A stretch of 64,000 nucleotides of DNA from JAFMJV01 sp034436555 (lineage in GTDB: Bacteria > Chloroflexota > Limnocylindria > Limnocylindrales > CSP1-4), in contig DAOTUU010000039.1 of assembly GCA_034436555.1 (NCBI GenBank), positions 89,148 through 153,147 on the forward strand, written 5' to 3'. Below the pieces are notes generated by a model. That model ran no database searches, was not told the DNA's origin, and saw only the letters and a program-made list of their open reading frames with translations. Of the stretch, positions 25,977 through 33,892 are shown in pieces. The position numbers were made by a program, and so were the translations under genes. How positions within the stretch are numbered: the stretch's first letter is position 1; every line of letters starts with the position of its first letter.

Positions 25977-27565
25977 CGGTCGTGGTCCTCCCCTCGTCGG
26001 GGCGCGCGATGCGCCGCCTCGAAGCTGATGCGCGTGCCACCCGCCGGCCGGCTGTCCATCGTGAGGGTCCCGCCCAGCGTCTCTGCGCGCGCTCGCATGT
26101 TGCTCAGTCCGTGGTGGGTCGGTCCCCGGCTGGCCGTCGGATCGAACCCGCATCCATCATCGCTGATGACCAGGCGCAGCACACCGTCCGCGACGCGCAG
26201 GTCCACCCGGACCTGCTGGGCATCCGCGTGGCGGGCCACGTTGCTGAGGGCCTCCCGTGTCAGCTGGAGCAGCTGCACGGCGTCCTCCGCATCGAGGTCC
26301 GCGCCGCCCTCCACGACCAGGTCCGTGGGCAGCAGCGTGGACCGACGGAACTCGTCCACGAGATTGGCCAGGCCGCCACCCAGGTCGACGTCCTCGAGCA
26401 GCTCCGGGCGCAGCCCGAAGATGAAGTTGCGGATGTCCCGGATGGTGCAGTGGATCGCCTCGATGGCCGCCTCGATGCGTGCCTCGGCATCCGCAGGCTC
26501 ATCGCGCATCAGCTCCCCGACATCCTCGAGCGACAGGCCCACCGCGTAGAGGGCCTGGATGATGCCGTCGTGGAGATCCTGCCCGATGCGCTCGCGCTCC
26601 TGGAGCACGGTGAGGGTGCGCAGTTCCTCGTGCAGTCGCGCGTTCTGGATGGCGATCCCGGCATGGCGCGCGAACGTCTCGACGAGGCGCTGGTCGTCGA
26701 CGCTGAACTCGAGTCCGTTCTGCTTGTCCGTGAGGTACAGGTTTCCGATGGGCCGTCCCTCGAGGGTGACGGGGACGCCCAGAAAGGAGTGCATGCTCGG
26801 GTGGTTGGGAGGGAAGCCCGCCGATCGCGGATCCGCCTGCAGGTCCGCCAGACGGAGGCTCTCACCCTCGCGGATGATGATGCCCAGGATGCCCTGGCCG
26901 CGCGGCGGGTGCCCGATGGCCCGTCGCGTCTCCTCGTCGATGCCGGAGGTGATGAAGCGATCGATGCCCCCGTGCTCGCCGAGGATGCCGAGCGCGGCAT
27001 ACTGCGCCGCCACGAGCGGGCGCACCCGGTCCACGATCACCTGGAGCACCCGGTCCACCGACAGCTCCGCGGTGATCGCCGCGGTGGCGGCGTCGAGCGC
27101 GTCCAGGCGCGCCTGGGCCATCCGCGTGTCCGTGCGCGCCCACGCGAGCTCCAGCCCGGTTCGCAGGGCCGCGACCGCCGCCGATCTGCCGGGCGCGGGT
27201 CCCTCCACCAGCATCCGACCCAGCCGATGCCTGCCATCCGCGGTCACGAGCTCGATCCAGCCGGGGTCGCTCGGGGGAGGGGCGGTGGTCGATCCGGGTC
27301 GCCCGATGGGCCCCGCCAGGACGGGCCAGGGGGCGACGCGGAGCTCGATCCAGCCGCCCGTCGCACCACGCGCGTCGATGATGGCGCCCAACGCACCGAG
27401 CACCCCGGCGTCGTGACCTGCGTCCGGTTGGTGTTCCCAATCGTGGATGGCGGCGGCGAGCGTCACCAGCGGCAGCCCGCCGGGCGCCGACGGGTCCGGC
27501 ACCGCGGGGTCGGGCGGCGCGTCCACGAGCGCGGCGGGGTCCGACAGGTCGGATGGTGTGATCAT
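25973..27565 (-). CDS. GAF-domain histidine kinase, DevS/DosT-like, candidate heme gas sensor
   Basis: 530 residues: an unassigned N-terminus (1-160), one GAF domain (about 168-310), HisKA_3 with the phospho-acceptor His332 in ERIGQDLHDG, and a HATPase domain with REALSNVARHA and DDGCGF. In the GAF domain, His255 (FPPNHPSM) and Tyr277 (GNLYLTDK) are 22 residues apart, matching, from memory, the heme-ligand His149 and distal Tyr171 of mycobacterial DevS. This suggests a heme-bound O2/NO/CO sensor, with one GAF rather than two. A TAGATT box ends 7 nt before the ATG. No membrane helix is seen. Confidence 0.9.
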   Translation of the reverse strand: MITPSDLSDPAALVDAPPDPAVPDPSAPGGLPLVTLAAAIHDWEHQPDAGHDAGVLGALGAIIDARGATGGWIELRVAPWPVLAGPIGRPGSTTAPPPSDPGWIELVTADGRHRLGRMLVEGPAPGRSAAVAALRTGLELAWARTDTRMAQARLDALDAATAAITAELSVDRVLQVIVDRVRPLVAAQYAALGILGEHGGIDRFITSGIDEETRRAIGHPPRGQGILGIIIREGESLRLADLQADPRSAGFPPNHPSMHSFLGVPVTLEGRPIGNLYLTDKQNGLEFSVDDQRLVETFARHAGIAIQNARLHEELRTLTVLQERERIGQDLHDGIIQALYAVGLSLEDVGELMRDEPADAEARIEAAIEAIHCTIRDIRNFIFGLRPELLEDVDLGGGLANLVDEFRRSTLLPTDLVVEGGADLDAEDAVQLLQLTREALSNVARHADAQQVRVDLRVADGVLRLVISDDGCGFDPTASRGPTHHGLSNMRARAETLGGTLTMDSRPAGGTRISFEAAHRAPRRGEDHDR

Positions 27566-27572
27566 CCGCACC

Positions 27573-27605
27573 AATCTACCAGTCGGCGGGATGACAAATG
27601 GCCCC
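27573..27605 (-). promoter_or_regulatory. Promoter of the kinase-regulator operon with overlapping DevR-like site
   Basis: On the minus strand TAGATT (27573-27578) ends 7 nt before the kinase start. The sequence GGGGCCATTTGTCATCC (27589-27605) covers the -35 position, where DevR-type activators bind, so autoactivation is plausible. Confidence 0.45.
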
Positions 27606-27663
27606 TCGGATCGGGACGTCGGGCATCGGCGCGGGCGGCCCTGATCCCGAGAGCATCCACCCC

Positions 27664-28899
27664 ATGCGCGATGAGACCTCCGCCACATCGTCCCCGAATG
27701 CTGTCACCGAGCCGGCGGCTCCAGCCGCATCGTCGCTGACACTGCCCCGCCGATCGTTCCTCAAGGGCGCGGCCGTGGCCGCCGGCGCGGCCGCCGCCGC
27801 GTCGGTCGCGGCGAGCGTGCCCGCCATCGCGGGCAGCCGCCATGCCACCGCCCCGCTCCGGGCCCATCGCCTCCAATCGGGGGACATGGGCACCATGACG
27901 GCGCAGGCCGCCTCGCCGGCCGGCACCGGGGAGCCCATCCCGGCGGGCTGGACCGAGCACGACGTCGCCGCGCGCGAGAAGGTGCGCCGCTTCGTGGGCA
28001 ACCTCGCCAAGCCCCTCGGCATGTCCGAGTTCATCGGCGAGCCCGAGGCGCCGCCCGAGTTCACGCTGCTGCCCTTCGGCAACCTCCCGCTGACGCCCAC
28101 GCTCGACGGCGAGGTCAAGGTGTTCGACCTGACGATCGACGAGATGGACTGGCAGATCGACGCCCTGATGCCGCCGGTGAAGGCCCTGGGCTACAACAGG
28201 ACCTGGCCGGGTCCGCTCATCCGCGTCACGCAGGGCGACCGGGTGCGCGCCAACTTCACCAACAACCTGCGCGAGACCACGGGCGTGCACTTCCACGGCG
28301 TGGAGTTCGACGACTGGTACATGGACGGCGTGCCGTTCCTGACCCAGCACCCGATCGTGCCGGGCGAGACCTTCAGCTACGAGTTCACGGCGCGCAACGC
28401 CGGATCGCTGATGTATCACTCGCACCATAACGCCACGGACCAGGTGGGCCGAGGCCTGCTGGGCGCGTTCATCGTGGAGCCCAAGGATCCCGCCGAGCAG
28501 TACGTCAACAAGTACGGCGTGACCCAGGAGGTCATCTTCATCCACAACGACTCGCTGGGCGGCTTCACGATCAACGGCCGCGGGTTCCCCGCGACGCAGC
28601 CGATCATCGCCAAGGTCGGCGACCGGGTGCTCATCCGCTACATGAACGAGGGCGTGATGATGCATCCCTGGCACACGCACGGGTTCAAGCAGCGCATCGT
28701 CGCCCGCGACGGCTGGCCGCTGGGCAGTGCGGAGTTCTCGTGCGACACCCTGGGCGTGAACCCGGGCGAGCGCTTCGACGCGATCGTGGAGTGCGACCGC
28801 CCCGGCGTGTGGGCGTTCCACTGTCACATCCTGCCGCACGCCGAGGGGCTCGACGGGATGTACGGCATGGTGACCGCGCTCGCCGTGCTCCCCAGATAG
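27664..28899 (+). CDS. Tat-exported multicopper oxidase (two-domain, laccase-like)
   Basis: 411 residues. A Tat signal LPRRSFLKGAAVAAGA has its twin Arg at 29-30 and an Ala-rich h-region, so the folded protein is exported. All four copper motifs are present: HFHG (His209/His211), YHSHH (His252/His254), HPWHTHG (334-340) and HCHILPH (386-392, T1 Cys387 and His392). The T1 axial residue is uncertain because Met399 is two positions later than usual. This is a laccase-type enzyme and not a NirK nitrite reductase. Possible substrates are cuprous ion, Mn(II) or phenols. It is divergent from the DevS-like kinase and followed by a Usp gene after 21 nt. Confidence 0.92.
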   Translation: MRDETSATSSPNAVTEPAAPAASSLTLPRRSFLKGAAVAAGAAAAASVAASVPAIAGSRHATAPLRAHRLQSGDMGTMTAQAASPAGTGEPIPAGWTEHDVAAREKVRRFVGNLAKPLGMSEFIGEPEAPPEFTLLPFGNLPLTPTLDGEVKVFDLTIDEMDWQIDALMPPVKALGYNRTWPGPLIRVTQGDRVRANFTNNLRETTGVHFHGVEFDDWYMDGVPFLTQHPIVPGETFSYEFTARNAGSLMYHSHHNATDQVGRGLLGAFIVEPKDPAEQYVNKYGVTQEVIFIHNDSLGGFTINGRGFPATQPIIAKVGDRVLIRYMNEGVMMHPWHTHGFKQRIVARDGWPLGSAEFSCDTLGVNPGERFDAIVECDRPGVWAFHCHILPHAEGLDGMYGMVTALAVLPR

Positions 28900-28920
28900 G
28901 TCCAGCGGCCGGTTCGTGGG

Positions 28921-29394
28921 ATGCACCTGCCCATGACCACGAGCCAGCCAGCGCCCACCAACGGCCAGTTCCGGACGGTGATGCTGGCCACGGACCTGTC
29001 GCCATCGTCCGTGGAGGCGACCGACCGTGCCATCGAGCTCGCCGCCCGACTGGGAGCGAGGCTGCTCATCGTCAACGTCATGGACACCCGTCGCCTGGCG
29101 GGCGGCGGGTCGCACGACCGGATGGACCAGGCGCGCACCGAGCGCGAGGCGGTGCTCCTCGAGGTTGTGCGCGCCGCGCGTGCCAAGGGTGCGAACGCCG
29201 AGTTCCTGGTCTGGTCCGGTGACGCGGGCAACGCCCTGGTGGCCGCCGCGGAGGCGGAGGCGGTCGACCTGCTGGTGGTCGGCTCGCGCGGTCGGAGCGG
29301 TGCCGAGCGGATGCTGCTCGGCTCGGTCTCCGATCACCTGGTGCATCACGCGGGTTGCCCGGTGCTCGTGGTCCGCCCATCGAGGGACGACTGA
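28921..29394 (+). CDS. Universal stress protein
   Basis: 157 residues, one UspA domain: TVMLATDLSPSSVEATDRAIELAARLGARLLIVNVMD at the start and GSRGRSGAERMLLGSVSDHLVHHAGCPVLVVR at the end, with the ATP-binding Gx2Gx9GS motif intact. ATG 28921 and ATG 28933 are both possible. It follows the multicopper oxidase gene by 21 nt and is likely in its operon. Together with the two Usps on the other strand this makes four Usp domains within 9 kb. Confidence 0.92.
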   Translation: MHLPMTTSQPAPTNGQFRTVMLATDLSPSSVEATDRAIELAARLGARLLIVNVMDTRRLAGGGSHDRMDQARTEREAVLLEVVRAARAKGANAEFLVWSGDAGNALVAAAEAEAVDLLVVGSRGRSGAERMLLGSVSDHLVHHAGCPVLVVRPSRDD

Positions 29395-29435
29395 GCGAGG
29401 GTTGACCGACGCGGCTCGGACCCGGGACGGGAGGG

Positions 29436-29640
29436 GCCGTTGGTCACATGACACGGGACCAATGGACCTATCGTTAGGCCATCGCGTCGCAGACCATCAG
29501 GATGCAGCCAGGGACCAAGGTCCTGAGCCGCACGACGGTTGCCGCCCCGAATGGGGGCTCGGGGCGGCCCCGCCGGCGTGCGGAGTCGTGACCGTCCCTG
29601 GCTTCTCCTCGGAGGCCGCCTGCTCATCCCAGGCGGCCTC
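29436..29640 (+). ncRNA. Candidate small RNA with tandem DevR-like boxes and a strong hairpin
   Basis: The 260-bp gap between two convergent genes contains two DevR-like sequences, GGGGCCGTTGGTCAC (29436-29450) and GGGACCAATGGACCT (29455-29469), followed by a weak -10-like TAGGCC and, at 29612-29640, a perfect 11-bp inverted repeat GAGGCCGCCTG/CAGGCGGCCTC with a 7-nt loop. The hairpin alone could be the shared terminator of the convergent genes. A box-regulated short transcript is only a hypothesis. Confidence 0.2.
29612..29640. terminator. Bidirectional hairpin between convergent genes
   Basis: A perfect 11-bp stem with a 7-nt loop, between the end of the Usp gene (+) and the end of the PD-(D/E)XK gene (-). 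No T-tract follows on either strand, which is common at this G+C content. Confidence 0.5.
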
Positions 29641-29654
29641 AGCCGTTCCCGCGG

Positions 29655-31013
29655 TCAGGCAGCCTGGAAGGACGCCGCACGACCCAGCGCGGCCGCCGCC
29701 GCGCCGTTCGGCAGGTCGGGGATGCTCACTGCGGGGGTGCTCGGACGTCCCGAGGCCCGGAGCGCCGACTCCGCCTCCGCGACGCTCGCCAGGACCGCCT
29801 CGCGCATCCGATCGAGGCCGCCGTTGATGTCTCGCGCGGCAGTGCCGATCGTGGTCAACTGCATCTTCAGGCCCCGGATGCCCTCCAGCTGGTTGCGGAT
29901 GGCCACGAGCGAGGCGGCCATGAGGGCGGTGTCCAGCTCCACCTCCTGGTCCCGGATGGACGCCAGCGCAAGGAGTCGTGCGAGTCGAAGAGCGGCCTCC
30001 AGCACCGAGGCGTCCGGCGCGGCGGGGTCGATCACGCAGTAGACGTCATCGCGGCGCACGTCGAAGGGAGCGATGCCCGCGGGTGCGTGCTGCGGCGTGA
30101 ACACGACGAGCGCCACCGCCGCGCTGCGGTTTCGACGCGCCTCCGCGAGCTCGTCGCGCATCTGCCTCCCACTGATGGCACGGTCCTTGCACTCCACCAC
30201 GATGCGCAGGTCCGCGCCTCCGGTGTGTCGCGGGTCGAGCGTGACGAGATAGTCGCCCTTGCGCGAGCGCAGCACATCCCCGGCCTCGGCGCCGGTCGCA
30301 TCGAGCACGTCGCCCGAGCCTCGCGTGGCGACGCCCAGCAGGTCCCCGACGAGCGACTCGAAGTCCGCGCCCTTCGCAGCGGACCGCGCGCGCTCCGTGG
30401 CCCGGGCCGCCGCGGCCGCCTCGATCGCGGTGAGCCGGTCATTCAGGCGGCCGAACCCCTCCGCGACCTCGGTGCGGAACTGATGGAGCGGCGACCCCAG
30501 TCGGGTTGGATCGAGCAGCTGGGCGAGGCGGCTGGCGTCTCCGTCGAAGAACGTCCCCAGGAGCGTGCGCATCCGGCCGATCGCGGAGTCGCGGCGCGAT
30601 TCATCGAACAGCTCGGCGACGAACCCGCGCAGTTGACCACGGTCGCCGAGAAAGCGTTCCAGGGTCCGCGGCAGCCGGCCGTCCTCGTCCGCGAAGTTCT
30701 GGCGCAACACGTCGTCCAGGGCGAGCGCGGCGCGCTCGTTGGCCATCTCCGTCTGGCGCACCATCGTCTCGAACTCGCGACGCACCACGTCCACGTCCAT
30801 GGACACCCCGGCGTCCTGGAGCGCGGTCAGGCCGATGCGGAGGGCCCGTTCCAGCAGCGCCGGACGGTCCTCCGGGGGTCGCTGTGCGACGAACGCGGCC
30901 AGTGACCCGTCCGCGAGCACGAGGTCATCGATCCGGATGCGGTCTCCGTCGACGTGCACGGTTCCTTGCGTCAGGGGTTGCGGGGCGACGGGGGAGGGGG
31001 TGACAGCGCTCAT
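29655..31013 (-). CDS. PD-(D/E)XK nuclease-like protein with coiled-coil tail
   Basis: 452 residues of no family I can name. Residues 210-310 fit a restriction-endonuclease-like core: Glu219 in ADFESLVGDLLG, Asp254 in KGDYLVTLD, and Glu274/Lys276 in IVVECKDR, in the right order for PD-(D/E)XK catalysis, followed by VALVVFTP. Before it are long helices (residues 50-200) with charged, coiled-coil-like composition, and after it further helices. The arrangement recalls DUF2130-type proteins, which also combine coiled coil and nuclease fold. It is convergent with the Usp gene and not obviously part of a defence operon. Confidence 0.7.
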   Translation of the reverse strand: MSAVTPSPVAPQPLTQGTVHVDGDRIRIDDLVLADGSLAAFVAQRPPEDRPALLERALRIGLTALQDAGVSMDVDVVRREFETMVRQTEMANERAALALDDVLRQNFADEDGRLPRTLERFLGDRGQLRGFVAELFDESRRDSAIGRMRTLLGTFFDGDASRLAQLLDPTRLGSPLHQFRTEVAEGFGRLNDRLTAIEAAAAARATERARSAAKGADFESLVGDLLGVATRGSGDVLDATGAEAGDVLRSRKGDYLVTLDPRHTGGADLRIVVECKDRAISGRQMRDELAEARRNRSAAVALVVFTPQHAPAGIAPFDVRRDDVYCVIDPAAPDASVLEAALRLARLLALASIRDQEVELDTALMAASLVAIRNQLEGIRGLKMQLTTIGTAARDINGGLDRMREAVLASVAEAESALRASGRPSTPAVSIPDLPNGAAAAALGRAASFQAA

Positions 31014-31076
31014 GGGGTCACGATGAGGACGTCGCGTGCCACCTTGCGTGGCACGGATGCGGACCGGTCCCGAGAT

Positions 31077-31871
31077 TCAGCAGGAGGCGCGCCAGGCGTC
31101 CAGCCGAAGGTGCTTGCGGATGGCATGGATCCCCATCGCCGTCGCTCGGTCACAGAACCGATCTCGCGCGAGGCGGTACTCCACGACGAGCACCGGCTTG
31201 CCGCGATCGAGGTAGGCCTGGTAGCGCCAGCACTCGCGGTACTGGAAGCACTCCTCGACGACGGCCAGATCCCAGGTGTCAACGAGCGCGCGCACGAGTC
31301 CGGGCCCATTCTTCTGGGCGACGGCCAGGCCCCGCGCTTGGGCGGCTCGGGCGAGCCAGCGGTCATACCGAAGCTGAGCCGCCCGAGTCAGCGGGAAGCC
31401 GGTGTCTTGGGCGTACCCGTCGATCCAGTCGTACTCCACGCCGTCGAACCCCTTGGCGGCGCAGCGGTCCAGGCGAGCCGCCATGATCGGCTTGAGCACG
31501 TCCAGCCGCCGGATGTCCAGCCAGCGCTCATCCTCCCAGCCATCGACCCGGCGGCCCTTGACCGATGCGGGGAAGCGTGCCGAATCCGGCCGGTAGGGCT
31601 CCCAGGTCCCGGCGTTCAGATAGCACAGCACGTGGGCGCCTCGCGCCTGGAGCGCCGCGATCGTGGCGCGAGACACCTCGAACAGGTCGACGTCGAACAC
31701 CGTGGCATCGACGCTCCGGTCGATCGTCCCCGAGAGCTGGTACTGGAGCGTCTCCCCCGGGTCCGGGGTCCAGCGCGCGGGAGGCTCGGCGGCGCGCGCA
31801 CGGCCGACCAGGAGGAGCGAGATCATCACGCCGAGCGCGAGCGCGCCGATGAGGGCCATGCGGTGCTTCAC
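31077..31871 (-). CDS. Secreted GH114 endo-alpha-1,4-polygalactosaminidase-like protein
   Basis: 264 residues: an N-terminal signal peptide (ALIGALALGVMISLLLVGRARAAEP) then a GH114 barrel with the conserved VFDVDLFE, VLCYLNAGTWEPYRPD and GFDGVEYDWIDGY segments carrying the acidic residues. Family members cut galactosamine-rich polysaccharides or related exopolymers; the substrate here is unknown. Several cysteines (CYL, RCAAKG, ECFQYRECW, FCD, SC) suggest disulfides outside the cell. GTG 31871 is the start; ATG 31859 is the alternative. It ends 63 nt before the start of the PD-(D/E)XK gene on the same strand. Confidence 0.9.
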   Translation of the reverse strand: MKHRMALIGALALGVMISLLLVGRARAAEPPARWTPDPGETLQYQLSGTIDRSVDATVFDVDLFEVSRATIAALQARGAHVLCYLNAGTWEPYRPDSARFPASVKGRRVDGWEDERWLDIRRLDVLKPIMAARLDRCAAKGFDGVEYDWIDGYAQDTGFPLTRAAQLRYDRWLARAAQARGLAVAQKNGPGLVRALVDTWDLAVVEECFQYRECWRYQAYLDRGKPVLVVEYRLARDRFCDRATAMGIHAIRKHLRLDAWRASC

Positions 31872-32245
31872 GTCACCAGCCTCGCGCAGGCCCCGGGCGC
31901 CGGTCAAGAGGACCTTCGGGTGGCGCGCAGCCGCCGACGTCTGCCGTGGCGCGACGCGGGTGGGGCGGGCGGCTCCCGCGTCCGCCCGCTCCGCCCGTGT
32001 CCGGCGGTCCGTGGCGCGCCGGTCCGGCCTCCCGTGGTGCGGGGGGTGCACCACCGGGCGGCCGGCGGCGCCGGGGACCCGGTCCGCGACCGTCCCGCCC
32101 TCCGGATGGCCCTCCCGACGCACCGATCGGAGCCTGGGTCGCCGGACGGTGCGCCCGGTGCGCCGACCGACCGCCGGCGCCTCCCCCGACCGCCCGGTGG
32201 TGCACCGGGCGGACCGGGCGCGGCTGGCGGCGGGTGGCCCGGGGC

Positions 32246-32295
32246 GGGCGGCGGGGCACGGGCGACGCGCGGGCGGCGGGGCACGGGCGACGCGC
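32246..32295. repeat. Tandem 25-nt repeat, two perfect copies
   Basis: The unit begins GGGCGGCGGGGCACGGGCGA and ends CGCGC; copies are at 32246-32270 and 32271-32295, and a degenerate third follows to about 32323. Confidence 0.8.
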
Positions 32296-32396
32296 GAGCG
32301 GCGGGGCGGGCGGCGCGCGAGCGGCCATGTGCGGACGGTGCGGCTGGCGGGCGCCATGCGCGAGAGTGGCGATGTCCCCGGGGTGGAGCCACGCGC

Positions 32397-32402
32397 TACG
32401 CT
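32397..32402 (+). promoter_or_regulatory. -10 box for a leaderless hydrolase transcript
   Basis: TACGCT ends 6 nt before the ATG at 32409 and there is no Shine-Dalgarno. Confidence 0.45.
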
Positions 32403-32408
32403 GGCGGC

Positions 32409-32930
32409 ATGGAGATCGTGCTCGCCCACGGGGCCTCCGGCAGCGCCGCGTCCATGCGCCCACATGTGGAGGGCCTGCGCGCGCGGGGTCTGGACGCCCG
32501 TGCCATCGACCTGCCGGTGCGCAGAGCGGAGACCGCCGTGGATGCCTGCGCCGCCGCCGTCGGCGCGCCGCTCGCGGACCGGGTCATCGGCGGCCACTCC
32601 TACGGCGGTCGCGTGGCGAGCCTGCTCGCGGCGCGGGCGGACCCCAGCCCGCGCGGGCTCGTGCTGCTGTCGTACCCGCTGCACCGACCCGGGTCCCCCG
32701 ACCGCGAGGTGCGCACGGTCCATTGGACGGACCTGCGCTGCCCGGTGCTGTTCCTGTCGGGGGAGTCGGACCCGTTCGCGCGCATCGACCTGCTGCGGGC
32801 GGTGGTCGCGGAACGGCTCCCGGACGCGGAGCTGGTCAGCTATCCGCGATGCGGACACTCGCTGTCGCCCGTGCTTCCGGACGTGCTTGACCGCGTGGCG
32901 GCGTTCGTCCGGAGGGTGTGGACGACCTGA
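32409..32930 (+). CDS. Small alpha/beta hydrolase (KANL3/Tex30-like)
   Basis: 173 residues with a compact alpha/beta hydrolase fold: LAHGASGSAASM oxyanion region, nucleophile elbow GGHSYGGRVASLLA, SGESDPFARI for the acid and CGHSLSP for the His. The short length and lack of a lid match the Tex30/KANL3-like group, whose substrates are unknown. It is probably transcribed alone from the TACGCT box just upstream and converges with the metallo-beta-lactamase-fold gene 21 nt away. Confidence 0.9.
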   Translation: MEIVLAHGASGSAASMRPHVEGLRARGLDARAIDLPVRRAETAVDACAAAVGAPLADRVIGGHSYGGRVASLLAARADPSPRGLVLLSYPLHRPGSPDREVRTVHWTDLRCPVLFLSGESDPFARIDLLRAVVAERLPDAELVSYPRCGHSLSPVLPDVLDRVAAFVRRVWTT

Positions 32931-32951
32931 GCCGCGCCGATGAACGGCGCT

Positions 32952-33737
32952 TCAGCCGGTCGGACCGGGAACGGGTGTCACGGAGATCCGTCCGCCGACC
33001 GGCAGGACATGCACCGTCGTCTCAGGGGCCAGCTCCGCGGCAAGCCGCGCGAACGCGTGCGGTGGATCGACGCGGGTGGACGGCTTCAGCCAGCGCAGGC
33101 CCATCGGATGGAGCGTGCCCCAGTGGATGGGGATGGCGACCGTCGGGCGCAGAAGCTGGAGCGCCCTCGCCGCCCCCATCGGATCGAGGTGCTCGTGCGC
33201 CTGGGCGCGCGGTCCCCAGCCCCACACGGGCATGAGCGCCAGATCGAGCCGGGGAGCCAGCGACGCCATCCCCTCGAACAGCGCGGTGTCCCCGGGGAAG
33301 TAGGTCGTGGTGCCGGCATGGATGAGAAAGCCGATGGCGAGCTCGGTGGGCCCGATGGGCGGGGCGAAGCCGCGATGCGCCGCCTGCGTCGCCTCCAGGC
33401 GCACGGGACCCAGCTGGGTGGTGGCACCCGGTCCGAGTTCCACCACCCGTCGGAAGCCACGCGCGCGGAGGCGTGACCCCATGCCCGTCGGGACGACCAG
33501 CGGGACCCCCTGGCCGACCAGGCGGAGCGAGCCGTAGTCCAGATGGTCCCAGTGCGAGTGGGAGATGAGCACCGCGTCCACGTCCCGCCAGTGTTCCGGC
33601 GCGATGGGCGCCTCGGCGCGCACCAGCGGTCCGACCCTGCGCCGCAGGATCGGGTCGGTGAGCAGCCGCATGCCGGCCACCTCGAGGAGCACGGTCGAGT
33701 GCCCGACGTAGGTCAGGCCGACAGGCGAGGAGTCCAC
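32952..33737 (-). CDS. Metallo-beta-lactamase-fold hydrolase (UlaG/NAPE-PLD-like)
   Basis: 261 residues. LTYVGHSTVLLEVAGMRLLTDPIL opens the fold, HSHWDHLD is the HxHxDH zinc motif, and further ligands lie in QAAHRGFAP, FPGDTAL and IHWGTLHPMG. This layout is that of the UlaG/N-acyl-phosphatidylethanolamine phospholipase D-like subgroup. The substrate is unknown. I start it at GTG 33737 because GATACT ends 6 nt upstream, in the pattern seen at other genes here; an ATG at 33776 would add 13 polar residues. Confidence 0.9.
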   Translation of the reverse strand: MDSSPVGLTYVGHSTVLLEVAGMRLLTDPILRRRVGPLVRAEAPIAPEHWRDVDAVLISHSHWDHLDYGSLRLVGQGVPLVVPTGMGSRLRARGFRRVVELGPGATTQLGPVRLEATQAAHRGFAPPIGPTELAIGFLIHAGTTTYFPGDTALFEGMASLAPRLDLALMPVWGWGPRAQAHEHLDPMGAARALQLLRPTVAIPIHWGTLHPMGLRWLKPSTRVDPPHAFARLAAELAPETTVHVLPVGGRISVTPVPGPTG

Positions 33738-33892
33738 ATCACCAGTATCGCGGCCGACCCGCGGATGTGTCGCCATCGACGTCCGGGACATCGAGCGAGG
33801 ACATCGGGCGACCGCATCCGGTCGCTGCTGTCACGACCCACGGCCGGCACCGGTGACGTCTTCACGCCCGGCCCCTCCAGGACCTCGACACG

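Larger units (their letters stand above)
31872..32408. other. Long divergent intergenic region with repeats and hairpins
   Basis: About 540 bp without a convincing gene. It holds two perfect tandem copies of a 25-nt unit (32246-32270 and 32271-32295) with a decayed third, a perfect 9-bp hairpin CGCCCGGTG-GTG-CACCGGGCG at 32191-32211, and a related element around 32036-32060. The very G/C-rich triplet bias is not that of the coding genes. Regulatory or repeat function is unknown. Confidence 0.4.

Noticed and set aside
27664..28899. Copper nitrite reductase (NirK/AniA)
   Set aside because: All four multicopper-oxidase motifs, including HCHxxxH with trinuclear ligands, are present, and NirK lacks that set.
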